64,000 bases of DNA from Dyella jiangningensis (GCF_003264855.1 NZ_NFZS01000001.1:186001-250000); one strand, 5' to 3'. Positions 1-9,082 are shown, numbered from the stretch's first letter. A program made the numbers and translations. The notes: generated by a model not told the origin, from the sequence alone.

Positions 1-1
1 C

Positions 2-2524
2 TGGGCCGACGAGTGGACCCGGTTCATGTACCAGACCGACCTGTCCAACGGCACCAACGTCAACAAGCAGAACATCGTCACCTATACCATCGCGATGTCC
101 GATGGCAGCAATCCTGACTACGTGCAGTTCGTGGGCAGCATGGCATCCAACGGTGGCGGCAAGGCGTTCGTGATCGATATCACCAACCCCGGCGCGCTCG
201 ACCAGCTCGTGGCCGATCTCACGCAGATCTTCAACGAAGTGCAGGCGGTCAACAGCGTGTTCGCCTCGGTCAGCTTGCCGGTCAGCGTGAACGGCCAGGG
301 CAGCTACCTCAACCAGATCTACGTCGGCATGTTCCGCCCCGACGCCAACGGCCTGCCGCGCTGGATGGGCAACCTCAAGCAGTACCAGCTCGGTTTCACG
401 GACAGCACCAATACCAGCGTCCAGATGGAAGACGCCGCCGGCCAGCCGGCCATCAGCAGCGCGGGCACGGGATTCGTTTCGCCCAATGCGACCAGCTTCT
501 GGACGTCCGACACATCGGCTTCCGGCGATGGGCCGTTCCTGTTCGCCAACAACACCATGACCACCAACCCGGTGCCGAACTGGCCGACCGCGGGCTTCTG
601 GAGCGCACCGGCGAGCACCAACGCGCCCGCGCCTGCCTCGGGCGTGGGTGGTGCCTACGACGCGCCTGACGGCGAAATCGTGGAGAAGGGCGGCGTGGGC
701 GAATCGATGCGCATCGATTACCTGGTCGACCAGTCCAAGCGCACGGTCTACACCTGCAGCACCATCAGCAACTGCGCGACGACATTCCCGATGGAGTCGT
801 TCGCCACCTCCAACACCGCGTTGAGCGGCACGGCGCTCGGCAGCACCACGACGACCCCCACCGCCGCCAACCTGATCAACTGGGTGCGCGGCACCGACAA
901 TGCGGGCAATGAGACCGAACCCGGCCCGGGCGGCCTGGTGACCGTGCGTCCGTCCATCCATGGCGATGTGCTGCATTCACGCCCCGCGGTGGTCAACTAC
1001 GGCGGCAGCACCGGTGTGGTCGTGTATTACGGTTCGAACGATGGCATGTTCCACGCCATCAACGGCAACCAGCCTTCGACCAGCGCCACCGCGCCGCAGG
1101 GCATTGGCGGCGTACGGCCTGGTGGCGAGCTGTGGTCTTTCGTGGCACCGGAGTTCTTCGGCAAGTTCCAGCGCCTGTACAACAACAATCCGAAGATCAA
1201 GCTCTATGGCTCCACCGATCCCACGGCGACGCCCAAGGACTACTTCTTCGACGGCACGGCGACGGTCTACCAGGACCTGCGCGTCGCCAACAGCCCCAAG
1301 GTCTATATCTTCCTGTCCGCGCGCCGTGGTGGCCGCTTCGTCTACGCGTTTGACGTGACGGACCCGACGAAGCCGAAATTCGTATGGAAGATCACCAACA
1401 CGGATATCCCGGAGCTGGGCCAGACCTGGTCGCAGCCCAAGGTGGCGCTGGTCAAGGGATACACCAATCCCGTGATCATCATGGGCGGCGGCTATGACCC
1501 CGCCGAGGACAGTGACCCGGCGCCCGCCGCGGATACGCAGGGCCGCGCGATCGTGGTGCTGGATGCGCTCAGCGGCAGTGTCGTGTGGACGGCATCGCCC
1601 ACGTGCCCGACGGGATCGACCACCTGCAAGACCGTGGCCGGCATGACGCGCTCGATCCCGGCGGATATCACGCTGCTCGATCGCAATTCGGACGGCTATA
1701 TCGATCGCCTGTACGCGGCGGATGTGGGCGGCAACATCTGGCGCGTCGACCTGGAGCCCAATGGCGCCACCGCGCCTTCGGGCTGGGCGGTCACCCAGCT
1801 CGCCAGCCTGGGCGGGACGGGCAACAACGCGCGCAAGTTCTTCTATCCGCCGGATGTGACGCCGACCAGTTCGTTCGATGCGGTGACGGCTGCGAGCGGT
1901 GACCGCGAGCACCCGCTGTATTCGTCCTCGACCACCGCGGGCACGGCGTACAACGTGGTGAACCGGTTCTACATGCTCAGGGACACGAATACGGGCACGA
2001 CGGTTGCGAACAACTGGACGCCGATTACCGAAGCGACCCTTACCGACGAAACCGGTGCATCCGCCGGTTCGGTGACGCCTTATTCGATCACCAGCACGAC
2101 CTCGGGCTTCTATGTCACGCTGAACCACTCCGGTGAAAAGGCGGTGAACGCGCCGCTGACGGTGGCGGGCTACACCTACTTCGGTACCAACACACCCGAT
2201 GTGATCGGCGCCGATTCGACCAAGTGCTATCCGAACCTCGGCATCGCGCGTGGCTACGCCATCAACTTCCTCACCGGCGTGGGCTTGAATTCCGATGGCT
2301 TCGTGGTGTTCTCCGGCGGTGGCTTCCCGCCGTCGCCGGTATTCGGCCTGATCTCGATCGGTTCGGGCAGCTCGACGGTGATCACCCCGGTACTGATCGG
2401 TGGCGGCAACCAGACCTCACCTAGCGGCGGCAACAACACCTCGGTACTGGGTGCCCAGAAGATCTCGCCACCCCAGCTGGGCAAGCGCAAGCGCACCTAC
2501 TGGTTCATTGAAGGCGTGAAGTAA
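2..2524 (+). CDS. pilY1: PilY1-like type IV pilus tip adhesin, 3' part of gene
   Basis: The reading frame is open from base 2, so the start lies left of the window; 840 codons are visible. The visible part covers the end of a von Willebrand-type region and the whole C-terminal beta-propeller domain of PilY1/PilC proteins. Repeated motifs such as YYGSNDGMFHAING, VYIFLSARRGGRFVYAFDV and GNIWRVDL are typical of it. The loop DRNSDGYID (bases 1681-1707) matches the DxDxDxxxD-like calcium-binding loop that controls pilus extension and retraction in PilY1. The protein is expected at the pilus tip or cell surface, acting with minor pilins in twitching and adhesion. The downstream gene is not pilus-related. 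Family assignment is firm; the N-terminal domain cannot be judged. Confidence 0.93.
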   Translation, partial: WADEWTRFMYQTDLSNGTNVNKQNIVTYTIAMSDGSNPDYVQFVGSMASNGGGKAFVIDITNPGALDQLVADLTQIFNEVQAVNSVFASVSLPVSVNGQGSYLNQIYVGMFRPDANGLPRWMGNLKQYQLGFTDSTNTSVQMEDAAGQPAISSAGTGFVSPNATSFWTSDTSASGDGPFLFANNTMTTNPVPNWPTAGFWSAPASTNAPAPASGVGGAYDAPDGEIVEKGGVGESMRIDYLVDQSKRTVYTCSTISNCATTFPMESFATSNTALSGTALGSTTTTPTAANLINWVRGTDNAGNETEPGPGGLVTVRPSIHGDVLHSRPAVVNYGGSTGVVVYYGSNDGMFHAINGNQPSTSATAPQGIGGVRPGGELWSFVAPEFFGKFQRLYNNNPKIKLYGSTDPTATPKDYFFDGTATVYQDLRVANSPKVYIFLSARRGGRFVYAFDVTDPTKPKFVWKITNTDIPELGQTWSQPKVALVKGYTNPVIIMGGGYDPAEDSDPAPAADTQGRAIVVLDALSGSVVWTASPTCPTGSTTCKTVAGMTRSIPADITLLDRNSDGYIDRLYAADVGGNIWRVDLEPNGATAPSGWAVTQLASLGGTGNNARKFFYPPDVTPTSSFDAVTAASGDREHPLYSSSTTAGTAYNVVNRFYMLRDTNTGTTVANNWTPITEATLTDETGASAGSVTPYSITSTTSGFYVTLNHSGEKAVNAPLTVAGYTYFGTNTPDVIGADSTKCYPNLGIARGYAINFLTGVGLNSDGFVVFSGGGFPPSPVFGLISIGSGSSTVITPVLIGGGNQTSPSGGNNTSVLGAQKISPPQLGKRKRTYWFIEGVK

Positions 2525-2967
2525 TCAATTCCCTGGACAGGAATGTCCAGGGATGCCTGGCGCCACGCTTCCCGCTGATGGCGCATGGGTCGGCAACCAA
2601 GCAGAGCCCTGCGATGGGATCGGATTCGATCTCCATCGCAGCGGGTAATCCTTGCGAACGGCGATGGGCAAGCCCGGCGCGGCGATGTTCGTGTGCCCAC
2701 GCGTATACCTGCACGGTCGAGCCAGTGGCTTGGTCAGCGCCGCTCCATCATGACGCGGCGCTGTTCAGCCGGGCGCGATTGAAGGACGCCAAGCGCCGAT
2801 GTCAGGCATCCTTGCTTCCTTCAGGATGAGCGGCAGGGAACTTCAGTGGAATGAAACGGTGTGGCAGCACGCGCAGCTGGCCGCATGGAAGGCCAAACGC
2901 GCATTATTAGAGCGGCCCGACCCGCGTGGTGCAATGGTCAGGCTGTCCGCGAAGAGAGGACAACGCC
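2525..2967. other. Gene-free stretch with a second long hairpin
   Basis: No open frame here has a convincing start or coding character. Besides the hairpin next to pilY1 it holds a strong imperfect palindrome at 2609-2641: CTGCGATGG pairs with CCATCGCAG, then GATCG with CGATC and one bulged base, around a GATT loop. The promoter of the small gene at 2968 must lie here, but I cannot point to clear -35/-10 boxes. Confidence 0.5.
2531..2552 (+). terminator. Hairpin after pilY1, possible terminator
   Basis: A perfect 9-bp inverted repeat (CCCTGGACA / TGTCCAGGG) with a GGAA tetraloop starts 7 bases after the pilY1 stop codon. There is no T-run behind it, so it is either a weak or Rho-assisted terminator or a 3'-end stabilising stem. 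Confidence 0.5.
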
Positions 2968-3381
2968 ATGTTTTCCGAACGTCGTATCGAAGCGCTGCCC
3001 GCCGATGTCGATGCCGACGGGGTGAAGATCTACACGATCTCCGCCTCCGGCGCGCCGGTCGATCCGTTGCCCTATCTCGCGCGGCTGCAGGCCATGAAGA
3101 CGGCGCGCGCCGCCCTTTCGTGGCGCGAGACGCCTGCGTTCGCCATCTGCCATGACGGCGCCAGTGCACGCTACCTGACGCTCGGTTGGTGGGGCAATGA
3201 CAACGAGATGTTCGTGGCCGTCGCGGTGATGCAACCCGAGGGATGGGTCGAGGACCTGGGCCGCTACTCGTTCTGCCTGTGGGATATGGAAGTGATGTGG
3301 CATGAGCGCCAGGCGTTCGTGAAGCATATGTACGGCGCGCGCGCGGATCTCGCGGCTTATCGCTCAGACCGGCTTATCTAG
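2968..3381 (+). CDS. Small conserved-looking protein of unknown function (137 aa)
   Basis: I do not recognise this family. The start at MFSERRIEAL is preferred over the upstream in-frame start because GAGAGGA lies 7 bases before it. The protein is acidic, soluble, with no signal peptide or membrane segment. It is rich in Trp and Met in its second half, with motifs such as LTLGWWGNDNEMF and FCLWDMEVMWHERQAF. The codon usage is like that of the neighbours, which supports a real gene. It stands alone between pilY1 and the convergent sigma-factor gene, so context gives no hint of function. Confidence 0.7.
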   Translation: MFSERRIEALPADVDADGVKIYTISASGAPVDPLPYLARLQAMKTARAALSWRETPAFAICHDGASARYLTLGWWGNDNEMFVAVAVMQPEGWVEDLGRYSFCLWDMEVMWHERQAFVKHMYGARADLAAYRSDRLI

Positions 3382-3440
3382 GCCTGGCCGCCGGCATCAT
3401 CTGAGACGAACGGGCAATAGGACGAGCCGGAACCCGCTTC

Positions 3441-4715
3441 CTAATGACCGGACGCCTGCCGGCTTGCGGCGGCGCGCTGCAGCAGCAGATCGCGCTCGCG
3501 CGTGTTGCGTGTGAGCGACGCGGCGCGCTCGAACTCCTCGCTCGCTTCATCATGCCGGCCCAGTTTGCCGAGAAGGTCGCCGCGTGCGCTGGGCAGCAGG
3601 TGGTAGTGGCGCAATAGCGGTTCATCGCGCAGTGCATCGACCATGGCAAGGCCGGCCGCCGGGCCAAATGCCATCGCGTGCGCCACCGCCCGATTGAGCG
3701 ACACCACGGGCGACGGCATGCGTTGCGCCAGCGTGTCGTAGAGCGCGGCGATGTGCGCCCAGTCGGTTTCCTGTGCCGTGCGCGCCCGTGCGTGGCAGGC
3801 AGCGATGGCTGCCTGCAGCGCATACGGGCCATTCGCGCCGCCGAGCGCCTCCACGCGTTGCAGCGCGGCGAGTCCGCGGCGTATCAGCAGCTGATCCCAG
3901 CGCCCGCGATTCTGCTCGCTAAGCAGGATGGGTTCGCCATTCGGCCCGACGCGCGCCGCCATGCGTGAGGCCTGGATTTCCATCAGCGCCACGAGCCCAT
4001 GCACCTCCGGTTCGCCCGGGGCGAGCCCGGCCACCACGCGGCCCAGGCGCAATGCCTCCTCGCACAGGTCGGGGCGCATCCAGGCATCGCCCGCGGTGGC
4101 GGTGTAGCCCTCGTTGAAGATCAGGTAGATCACCTCGAGCACCGATGCGAGCCGTTCCGACAAGGCCTCGCCGCGTGGTGTTTCGAAGGGCACGTTCGCT
4201 TCGCTGAGCGTGCGCTTGGCGCGCACGATGCGTTGGGCGACGGTGGGTTCGGGCACCATGAAGGCGCGCGCGATTTCCGGCGTGGTCAAGCCACCGAGCA
4301 GGCGCAGCGTCAACGCCACGCGTGCCTCGGTGGAGAGCACCGGATGGCAGGCCGTGAAAACCAGGCTCAGCAAATCGTCACCGATCGGATCGTCCAGCAT
4401 GGCGTCCGGGTCCCCCACGGCCTGTTCGAGCTGATCCTCGATTTCGCGGGTGAGTTCGTCTTCCTTGCGACGGTGCAGCGCGTGGCGGCGCATCTGGTCG
4501 ATCGCGCGGTGCTTGGCCGTGGTCATCAGCCAGGCACCGGGATTGCGCGGCACGCCGATGGTCGGCCATTGCTCCAGCGCCGTCACCAGGGCGTCCTGCG
4601 CCAGCTCTTCGGCGAGGCCCACGTCGCGCACGATGCGGGCCAGGCCGGCGATCAGCCGGGGCGATTCCATGCGCCACAGCGCATCGATGGTGCGGTGGAT
4701 GTCGGTGGCCGTCAT
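3441..4715 (-). CDS. ECF sigma factor with long C-terminal extension, ECF42-like
   Basis: This 424-residue protein begins with sigma region 2 (about residues 10-85, AEELAQDALVTALEQWP and NPGAWLMTTAKHRAIDQMRR). Region 4 follows at about 115-170 (EARVALTLRLLGGLTTPEIARAFMVPEPTVAQRI). It ends in an extension of about 240 residues (YLIFNEGYTATAGD onward, TPR-like helices). This is the layout of the ECF42 group, which has no anti-sigma factor and is regularly encoded next to DGPF/YCII-domain proteins. Here a VOC protein and a DGPF protein lie just upstream on the same strand (4771-5635), so the three probably form one unit. The extension is thought to replace the anti-sigma factor in control. The activating signal is not visible from sequence. 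Confidence 0.88.
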   Translation of the reverse strand: MTATDIHRTIDALWRMESPRLIAGLARIVRDVGLAEELAQDALVTALEQWPTIGVPRNPGAWLMTTAKHRAIDQMRRHALHRRKEDELTREIEDQLEQAVGDPDAMLDDPIGDDLLSLVFTACHPVLSTEARVALTLRLLGGLTTPEIARAFMVPEPTVAQRIVRAKRTLSEANVPFETPRGEALSERLASVLEVIYLIFNEGYTATAGDAWMRPDLCEEALRLGRVVAGLAPGEPEVHGLVALMEIQASRMAARVGPNGEPILLSEQNRGRWDQLLIRRGLAALQRVEALGGANGPYALQAAIAACHARARTAQETDWAHIAALYDTLAQRMPSPVVSLNRAVAHAMAFGPAAGLAMVDALRDEPLLRHYHLLPSARGDLLGKLGRHDEASEEFERAASLTRNTRERDLLLQRAAASRQASGH

Positions 4716-4770
4716 GGTCGCCGATCACAACACCGCGCTCCCCGCGACGCAACCCTGCGGTTACGAATGG

Positions 4771-5190
4771 TTAGGTCGGCGGCGACATCACCATCCAGTT
4801 CACGCCGAAGCCGTCGCGCAGCATGCCGAAGCTGGAGGCGAAGAACGTGGCCGACAGCGGCATGGTCGCCTCGCCACCGCCCTGCAGCAGTGCGTCGAAG
4901 GCACGCCTGGCCTCGTCGTCGTCCTTCACATTGAGCACGAGCGAGAAGCCGCGGAAATCCGGCTGGCCGCGGCACTCGCCGTCGGAAAAGTTGACCAGCG
5001 ATTCGCCGATCTTCATCGACGCGTGCATGATCTCCTCGCCATTGGGTTCGTTCGGCCCGCAGCCTTCCGTCGGCTGCGGGCTTTCCTTGAAGCGGACCAG
5101 GTGCTGCACTTGCCCGCCCACGGCCTTGCCGTAGAAGGCGAGGGCTTCCTCGCAGCGCCCGTCGAAGAACAGATAGGGTTGCACTTGCAT
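4771..5190 (-). CDS. VOC/glyoxalase-fold protein, PhnB-like (139 aa)
   Basis: The start MQVQPYLFFDGRCEEAL is chosen because AAGGAG lies 7 bases upstream. The sequence has the paired beta-alpha-beta-beta-beta modules of the vicinal oxygen chelate fold. N-terminal MQVQPYLFFDGRCEEALAFYGKAVGG and C-terminal FGMLRDGFGVNWMVM are hallmarks of the PhnB/3-demethylubiquinone-9 3-methyltransferase-like group. These proteins are usually of unknown substrate and do not act on phosphonates. It lies between the sigma factor (55 bp) and the DGPF gene (16 bp), so it is probably a co-regulated target or accessory of the ECF42-like system. Confidence 0.85.
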   Translation of the reverse strand: MQVQPYLFFDGRCEEALAFYGKAVGGQVQHLVRFKESPQPTEGCGPNEPNGEEIMHASMKIGESLVNFSDGECRGQPDFRGFSLVLNVKDDDEARRAFDALLQGGGEATMPLSATFFASSFGMLRDGFGVNWMVMSPPT

Positions 5191-5206
5191 GAGGATCTCC
5201 TTGTGA

Positions 5207-5635
5207 TCAGTGCTTGTCGGCCATCTGCGCACGCTGGCGCGCTTCCTGCTCGCGCAGCTCAGGCGTGAATTCCTCGCCGAAATCCTCGGCCTCGAACACG
5301 CGGCGGATCTCCACTTCCGACGCGCCGTCCTCGAACGGGTTGGGTGCGCGCTTGAGCCATTCCACGGCTTCTTCCAGGGAGGCGCACTGCAGCAGCCAGA
5401 AGCCGGCGATCAGCTCCTTGGTTTCAGTGAAGGGACCGTCAATGACCGTGCGCTTGTCGCCCTCATAGCGGATGCGTGCGCCGTTCCTGCTCGGGTGAAG
5501 ACCTTCGCCGGCCAGCATCACGCCAGCCCGCACCAGCTCTTCGTTGAAGTTGCCCATCTCGGTCAGCAGCTTTTCGCTCGGCATCTCGCCGGCTTCGGAC
5601 GCGCGGTTGGCGCGCACCATGGCTATGAATCGCAT
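5207..5635 (-). CDS. YCII-related protein with DGPF motif (142 aa)
   Basis: A ferredoxin-like dimeric alpha+beta barrel protein of the YCII family. The signature VIDGPFTETKELIAGFW (around residues 65-82) defines the DGPF proteins associated with ECF42 sigma factors. The N-terminus MRFIAMVRAN is typical. AGGAG lies 6 bases upstream of the ATG. It is the first gene of the three-gene unit with the VOC protein and the sigma factor. The biochemical role is unknown in the family. A REP pair lies just upstream, between this gene and ubiA. Confidence 0.88.
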   Translation of the reverse strand: MRFIAMVRANRASEAGEMPSEKLLTEMGNFNEELVRAGVMLAGEGLHPSRNGARIRYEGDKRTVIDGPFTETKELIAGFWLLQCASLEEAVEWLKRAPNPFEDGASEVEIRRVFEAEDFGEEFTPELREQEARQRAQMADKH

Positions 5636-5732
5636 TGTCGTCGCTCCTGGTGGGGTGGCCGGGCCGCGAAGTGCGGCTCTTATCCAGACGACGAACGATA
5701 CCCGTCGAAATCGACAGGGGGCATGACTCTTT

Positions 5733-5813
5733 TGTAGGAGCGCACCCGGTGCGCGAAAAGCCTACGGAGCGGTGATGCCGTAACGCTCTTCGCGCACTGG
5801 GTGCGCTCCTACA
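5733..5813. repeat. BIME-like pair of inverted GTAG repeats
   Basis: Two copies of a 24-bp unit face each other at 5733-5756 and 5790-5813. Each unit is TGTAG followed by GAGCGCACCCAGTGCGCGA or a one-base variant; GCGCAC and GTGCGC form a stem around CCA/CCG. The GTAG head plus a stem is the layout of REP sequences moved by RAYT transposases in Xanthomonadales. The 33-base spacer contains AAGCCTACGGAGCGGTGAT, which recurs in the pair at 34463-34537. Confidence 0.85.
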
Positions 5814-5828
5814 GGGAGGCCGTGTCCG

Positions 5829-6857
5829 TCAGCGCACCGCCAGCGCCAGCACGATGCCGATCCACAAGGCCATGCCAAGCCAGTTGTTGTTGCGGAAGGC
5901 CCACAGGCAGGCGTCGCGCTCGCGCCCCTGGATGCGCCACATCTGCCAGCCGAACAGGCCGGCGGCGACCAGCAGGCTCAGCCAGTAGGGCCAGCCCAGC
6001 GTGGCGCGCTGGCCCACGAACAGCATGGCCAGCAGGAAGGTGCCCATCAGGATGCCCAGAATCGGCAGGTCGGCATCGCCAAAGAGAATGGCGGTGGACT
6101 TGGCGCCCGCCTTGAGGTCGTCGTCGCGATCCACCATCGCGTACTGGGTGTCGTAGACCACCGACCAGATGATGTTGGCAATGAACAGCAGCCAGCCCAC
6201 GGCCGGTACCGTATTCGATACGGCGGCGAACGCCATCGGGATCGACCAGCCGAACGCGGCACCCAGCACCACTTGTGGCAGGTGCGTGTAGCGCTTGGTG
6301 AACGGGTACAGCGCGGCCAGCGCAGCGCCCGCGAAGGACAGCTCGATGGTGAGCTTGTTGGTGAACACCACCAGGATGAAGGAGAACACCAGCAGGCTGG
6401 CGAACACGATCAGCGCTTCGCGCGGCGTCACGCGCCCGGCGGCGATGGGGCGGCCGGCGGTGCGTGCCACCTGCGGGTCCAGCTTGCGGTCGGCGAAATC
6501 GTTGATGGCGCAACCGGCCGCGCGCATGGAGAACACACCCAGCGTGAAGATCGCCAGCAGCTTCACCGGCGGGAAATCCGCCGCGGCCAGCCACAGCGCC
6601 CACCATGTCGGCCACAGCAGCAGCAGTGCGCCGATCGGGCGATCCATGCGCGTGAGCACCAGGTAGTCGCGCGCCTTGCTGCGATACGCCGGCGGCAATT
6701 TCTGCAGCAGCCAGTCCAGCACGCGCGTGGCGCGGGAGGAGCTGTCCGCGGGCTGTGCGGATCCGCGCGCCGTGCGCGGTGCCACGCCGGGACGCGGCCG
6801 GGGCGTACTGGTGGTCGGCAGGTTGCGCCGCTGGCGCTTGCGTGAAGTCGGAGCCAT
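5829..6857 (-). CDS. ubiA: 4-hydroxybenzoate octaprenyltransferase
   Basis: An integral membrane UbiA-family prenyltransferase that attaches the polyprenyl tail to 4-hydroxybenzoate in ubiquinone synthesis. Both Asp-rich Mg-diphosphate motifs are present: NDFADRKLD in the first loop and [20 protein letters not shown] in the second. About eight hydrophobic segments follow residue 70. The chosen ATG gives 342 residues, some 50 longer than the E. coli enzyme. The excess is an Arg/Pro/Thr-rich N-terminus ([18 protein letters not shown]). A later start nearer the [14 protein letters not shown] core cannot be excluded. It is transcribed divergently from the small VOC gene at 6983. Confidence 0.93.
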   Translation of the reverse strand: MAPTSRKRQRRNLPTTSTPRPRPGVAPRTARGSAQPADSSSRATRVLDWLLQKLPPAYRSKARDYLVLTRMDRPIGALLLLWPTWWALWLAAADFPPVKLLAIFTLGVFSMRAAGCAINDFADRKLDPQVARTAGRPIAAGRVTPREALIVFASLLVFSFILVVFTNKLTIELSFAGAALAALYPFTKRYTHLPQVVLGAAFGWSIPMAFAAVSNTVPAVGWLLFIANIIWSVVYDTQYAMVDRDDDLKAGAKSTAILFGDADLPILGILMGTFLLAMLFVGQRATLGWPYWLSLLVAAGLFGWQMWRIQGRERDACLWAFRNNNWLGMALWIGIVLALAVR

Positions 6858-6982
6858 CCCCGAAGTGTAGCGTGCCCCGCCGGCCCGGGTGGCGTGATGC
6901 GGCGCCGGTTTGCATGGCGTGCGTCGTCGCAACACGGTCATAAAGCTGACTACACTGCAGCCCTACGGATCGGACCGCCGCC

Positions 6983-7339
6983 ATGCCCAAAGCCTTGAGC
7001 CATATCGCCCTGATCGTCGCCCATCCCACGCGCACGGCGCACCTGCTGACCGACGTATTCGAGGACGCGCGCATCCTTCGCGAGGAAGACCCCGCCGACT
7101 CGCACCCGGAAGTGATCCTGGCATTGGCAGGTCTGGAATTCGCCCTGATCCGCGGACAAGGGCCGGCCTCGCGCAATGGCGACCACATCGCGTTTGCGGT
7201 GACCAAGGAAGAGCAGCTGGCGTGCGCGCGCCGCATGGACGAGCTGGCGCTGGATTACCAGATGGCGCGTGGTGACACGGCGCTGTACTTCAGCGACTAC
7301 GACAACCATGTGTTCGAGTTGGAGGTGGTTGAAGACTGA
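6983..7339 (+). CDS. VOC-superfamily protein, FosX/glyoxalase-like (118 aa)
   Basis: A single-subunit vicinal oxygen chelate protein of 118 residues. It starts with SHIALIVAHPTRTAHLL and ends with GDTALYFSDYDNHVFELEVVED. The YFxDYDNHxFEL ending is shared with the FosA/FosX fosfomycin-modifying group. Candidate metal ligands are H7, H63 (GDHIAF) and the Glu of FELEV. Similarity in these short motifs does not prove resistance activity; many such proteins have unknown substrates. It faces the end of the ilv operon, with three REP units in between. Confidence 0.75.
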   Translation: MPKALSHIALIVAHPTRTAHLLTDVFEDARILREEDPADSHPEVILALAGLEFALIRGQGPASRNGDHIAFAVTKEEQLACARRMDELALDYQMARGDTALYFSDYDNHVFELEVVED

Positions 7340-7349
7340 GGTATGGCGA

Positions 7350-7505
7350 TCGCACACTGGGTGCGCTCCTACAAGAGCGGCGCTTCTGCAGGAGCGTACC
7401 CAGTGCGCGATTCAACCCGCCTCATTCCTTCAACAACAACCGATACCGCGGACTGGCCGCCCACGGACAAGCGCGCTTCGTTGTGCGAGCGCACCCTGTG
7501 CGCGA
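7350..7505. repeat. Three REP units plus a decayed copy of the ilvA 3' end
   Basis: GTAG-type units lie at 7350-7373 (reverse), 7387-7410 (forward, GCAG variant) and 7482-7505 (forward, degenerate head TGTGCGAG). After the second unit, bases 7417-7444 closely copy the sequence after the third unit, which is the true 3' end of ilvA. Read on the minus strand, both encode a YRLLL(R/K)E-stop ending. The unit REP plus ilvA tail therefore appears duplicated with a 95-bp offset. Confidence 0.75.
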
Positions 7506-7516
7506 CAGATTTCGCC

Positions 7517-9082
7517 TCACTCCCTCAACAACAACCGATACGCCGGATTCGCACTCTCGTCGCGAAACGGATACCCCAGCGTCTCAAGAAACGCCTGGAA
7601 CAACACCCGCTCATCCTCGGGCACCTGAATACCGACCAGGATGCGCCCATAGTCCGCGCCCTGGTTGCGGTAATGGAACAGGCTGATGTTCCAGTCCGGA
7701 TGCATGTGGCCGAGGAAGCGCGTCAACGCGCCCGGCCGTTCGGGGAACTCGAAGCGATAGAGCAGTTCGTCGCGGGCCAGCGGCGAGCTGCCGCCGACCA
7801 TGTGGCGCAGGTGCAGCTTGGCCAGTTCGTCGTCGGTGAGATCGAGCACGCCGAAGCCGTGCGTGCGGAACGCATCGATCAAGGTATGGCGCTCGTCGCG
7901 ATGCGTGGTCTGCACGCCCACGAAGATGTGCGCCTCGGCGGTGCTGCCGATGCGGTAGTTGAATTCGGTGATGTTGCGCTGGTCCAGCGCCGCACAGAAG
8001 CGGCGGAAGCTGCCTCGCTCCTCGGGGATGGTGACCGCGAACACGGCTTCGCGCTGCTCGCCCACCTCGGCGCGCTCCGCGACGAAACGCAGGCGGTCGA
8101 AATTGAGGTTGGCGCCGGAGACGATGGCGACCATCGGGTGTTCCGACGGTCCGTGTGCGGCCACGTATTGCTTGAGGCCGGCGAGGGCGAGGGCACCGGC
8201 AGGTTCCGGCACGCTGCGCGTGTCGTGGAACACGTCACGGATCGCCGCGCAGATCGCATCGGTGTCCACGCGGATCATGGCGTCCACATGCTGCTGGCAC
8301 AGCTCGAAGGTGAGGTCGCCCACGCGCTTCACCGCCGTGCCATCGGCGAACAGGCCCACCTCGGACAAGGTCACAGGTGCGCCGCGCTCCAGCGATTGCA
8401 CCATCGCGTCGGAATCGCAGGTCTGCACGCCGATCACCTTCACGTCAGGGCGCAGCGCCTTGATGTAGCCGGCCACGCCTGCCAGCAGGCCGCCGCCGCC
8501 GACCGGCACAAACACGGCGTGCAGGGGCCCGGCGTGTTGGCGCAGGATCTCCATGCCGACCGTCGCCTGACCGGCGATGACGGCGGGATCATCGAAGGGG
8601 TGCACGAAGGTGTAGCCCTGCTCGGCCTGCAGCTTCGCGGCCGCGGCCTGCGCATCGCTGTACGAATCGCCGGCCAGCACGACCTCTACCTGCGCGCCAC
8701 CGAACCGGCGCACTGCATCCACTTTCACTTGCGGCGCCGTCACCGGCATGACGATCACCGCGCGAATGCCCAGGCGCGCCGCTGCCAGCGCCACGCCTTG
8801 CGCATGATTGCCGGCGGAGGCCGCGATCACGCCGCGTGCGCGCTGCGTGGTATCGAGCGACGCCATGCGGTTGTATGCGCCGCGCAGCTTGAACGAGAAC
8901 ACGGGCTGCTGGTCCTCGCGCTTGAGCAGCACCTGCTGGCCCAGACGCGCGGAGAGCAGCGGCGCCGCTTCAAGAGCCGTCTCGCGCGCTACATCGTAAA
9001 CGCGCGCACCCACGGTCTGCCGCAGCAACTCGTGCTCGCTTAGGTGGGCCGCTCGTCCGAGCGGTTGCGCGAGTGCATTCAT
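7517..9082 (-). CDS. ilvA: Biosynthetic threonine dehydratase
   Basis: PLP-dependent deamination of threonine to 2-oxobutyrate, the first step towards isoleucine. SFKLRGAYN carries the PLP lysine (K65), and AGNHAQG and the glycine-rich GGGGLL loop bind the cofactor phosphate. The catalytic domain covers about residues 15-325. Two ACT-like regulatory modules follow (about 335-410 and 430-515), the arrangement of the isoleucine-inhibited biosynthetic enzyme. At 521 residues it is of normal length. It is the last gene of the operon; its ATG overlaps the ilvM stop in an ATGA. Placing ilvA here ties it to leucine/valine control through the leader at 20360. Confidence 0.96.
   Translation of the reverse strand: MNALAQPLGRAAHLSEHELLRQTVGARVYDVARETALEAAPLLSARLGQQVLLKREDQQPVFSFKLRGAYNRMASLDTTQRARGVIAASAGNHAQGVALAAARLGIRAVIVMPVTAPQVKVDAVRRFGGAQVEVVLAGDSYSDAQAAAAKLQAEQGYTFVHPFDDPAVIAGQATVGMEILRQHAGPLHAVFVPVGGGGLLAGVAGYIKALRPDVKVIGVQTCDSDAMVQSLERGAPVTLSEVGLFADGTAVKRVGDLTFELCQQHVDAMIRVDTDAICAAIRDVFHDTRSVPEPAGALALAGLKQYVAAHGPSEHPMVAIVSGANLNFDRLRFVAERAEVGEQREAVFAVTIPEERGSFRRFCAALDQRNITEFNYRIGSTAEAHIFVGVQTTHRDERHTLIDAFRTHGFGVLDLTDDELAKLHLRHMVGGSSPLARDELLYRFEFPERPGALTRFLGHMHPDWNISLFHYRNQGADYGRILVGIQVPEDERVLFQAFLETLGYPFRDESANPAYRLLLRE

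Noticed and set aside
6983-7339. Fosfomycin resistance gene
   Set aside because: Only the C-terminal VOC motif resembles FosA/FosX. The gene is in a housekeeping setting without mobile elements, so a resistance call is not supported.
7350-7505. CRISPR array
   Set aside because: The repeats are palindromic, differ in orientation and lie at irregular distances. There are no cas genes, so they are REP elements.
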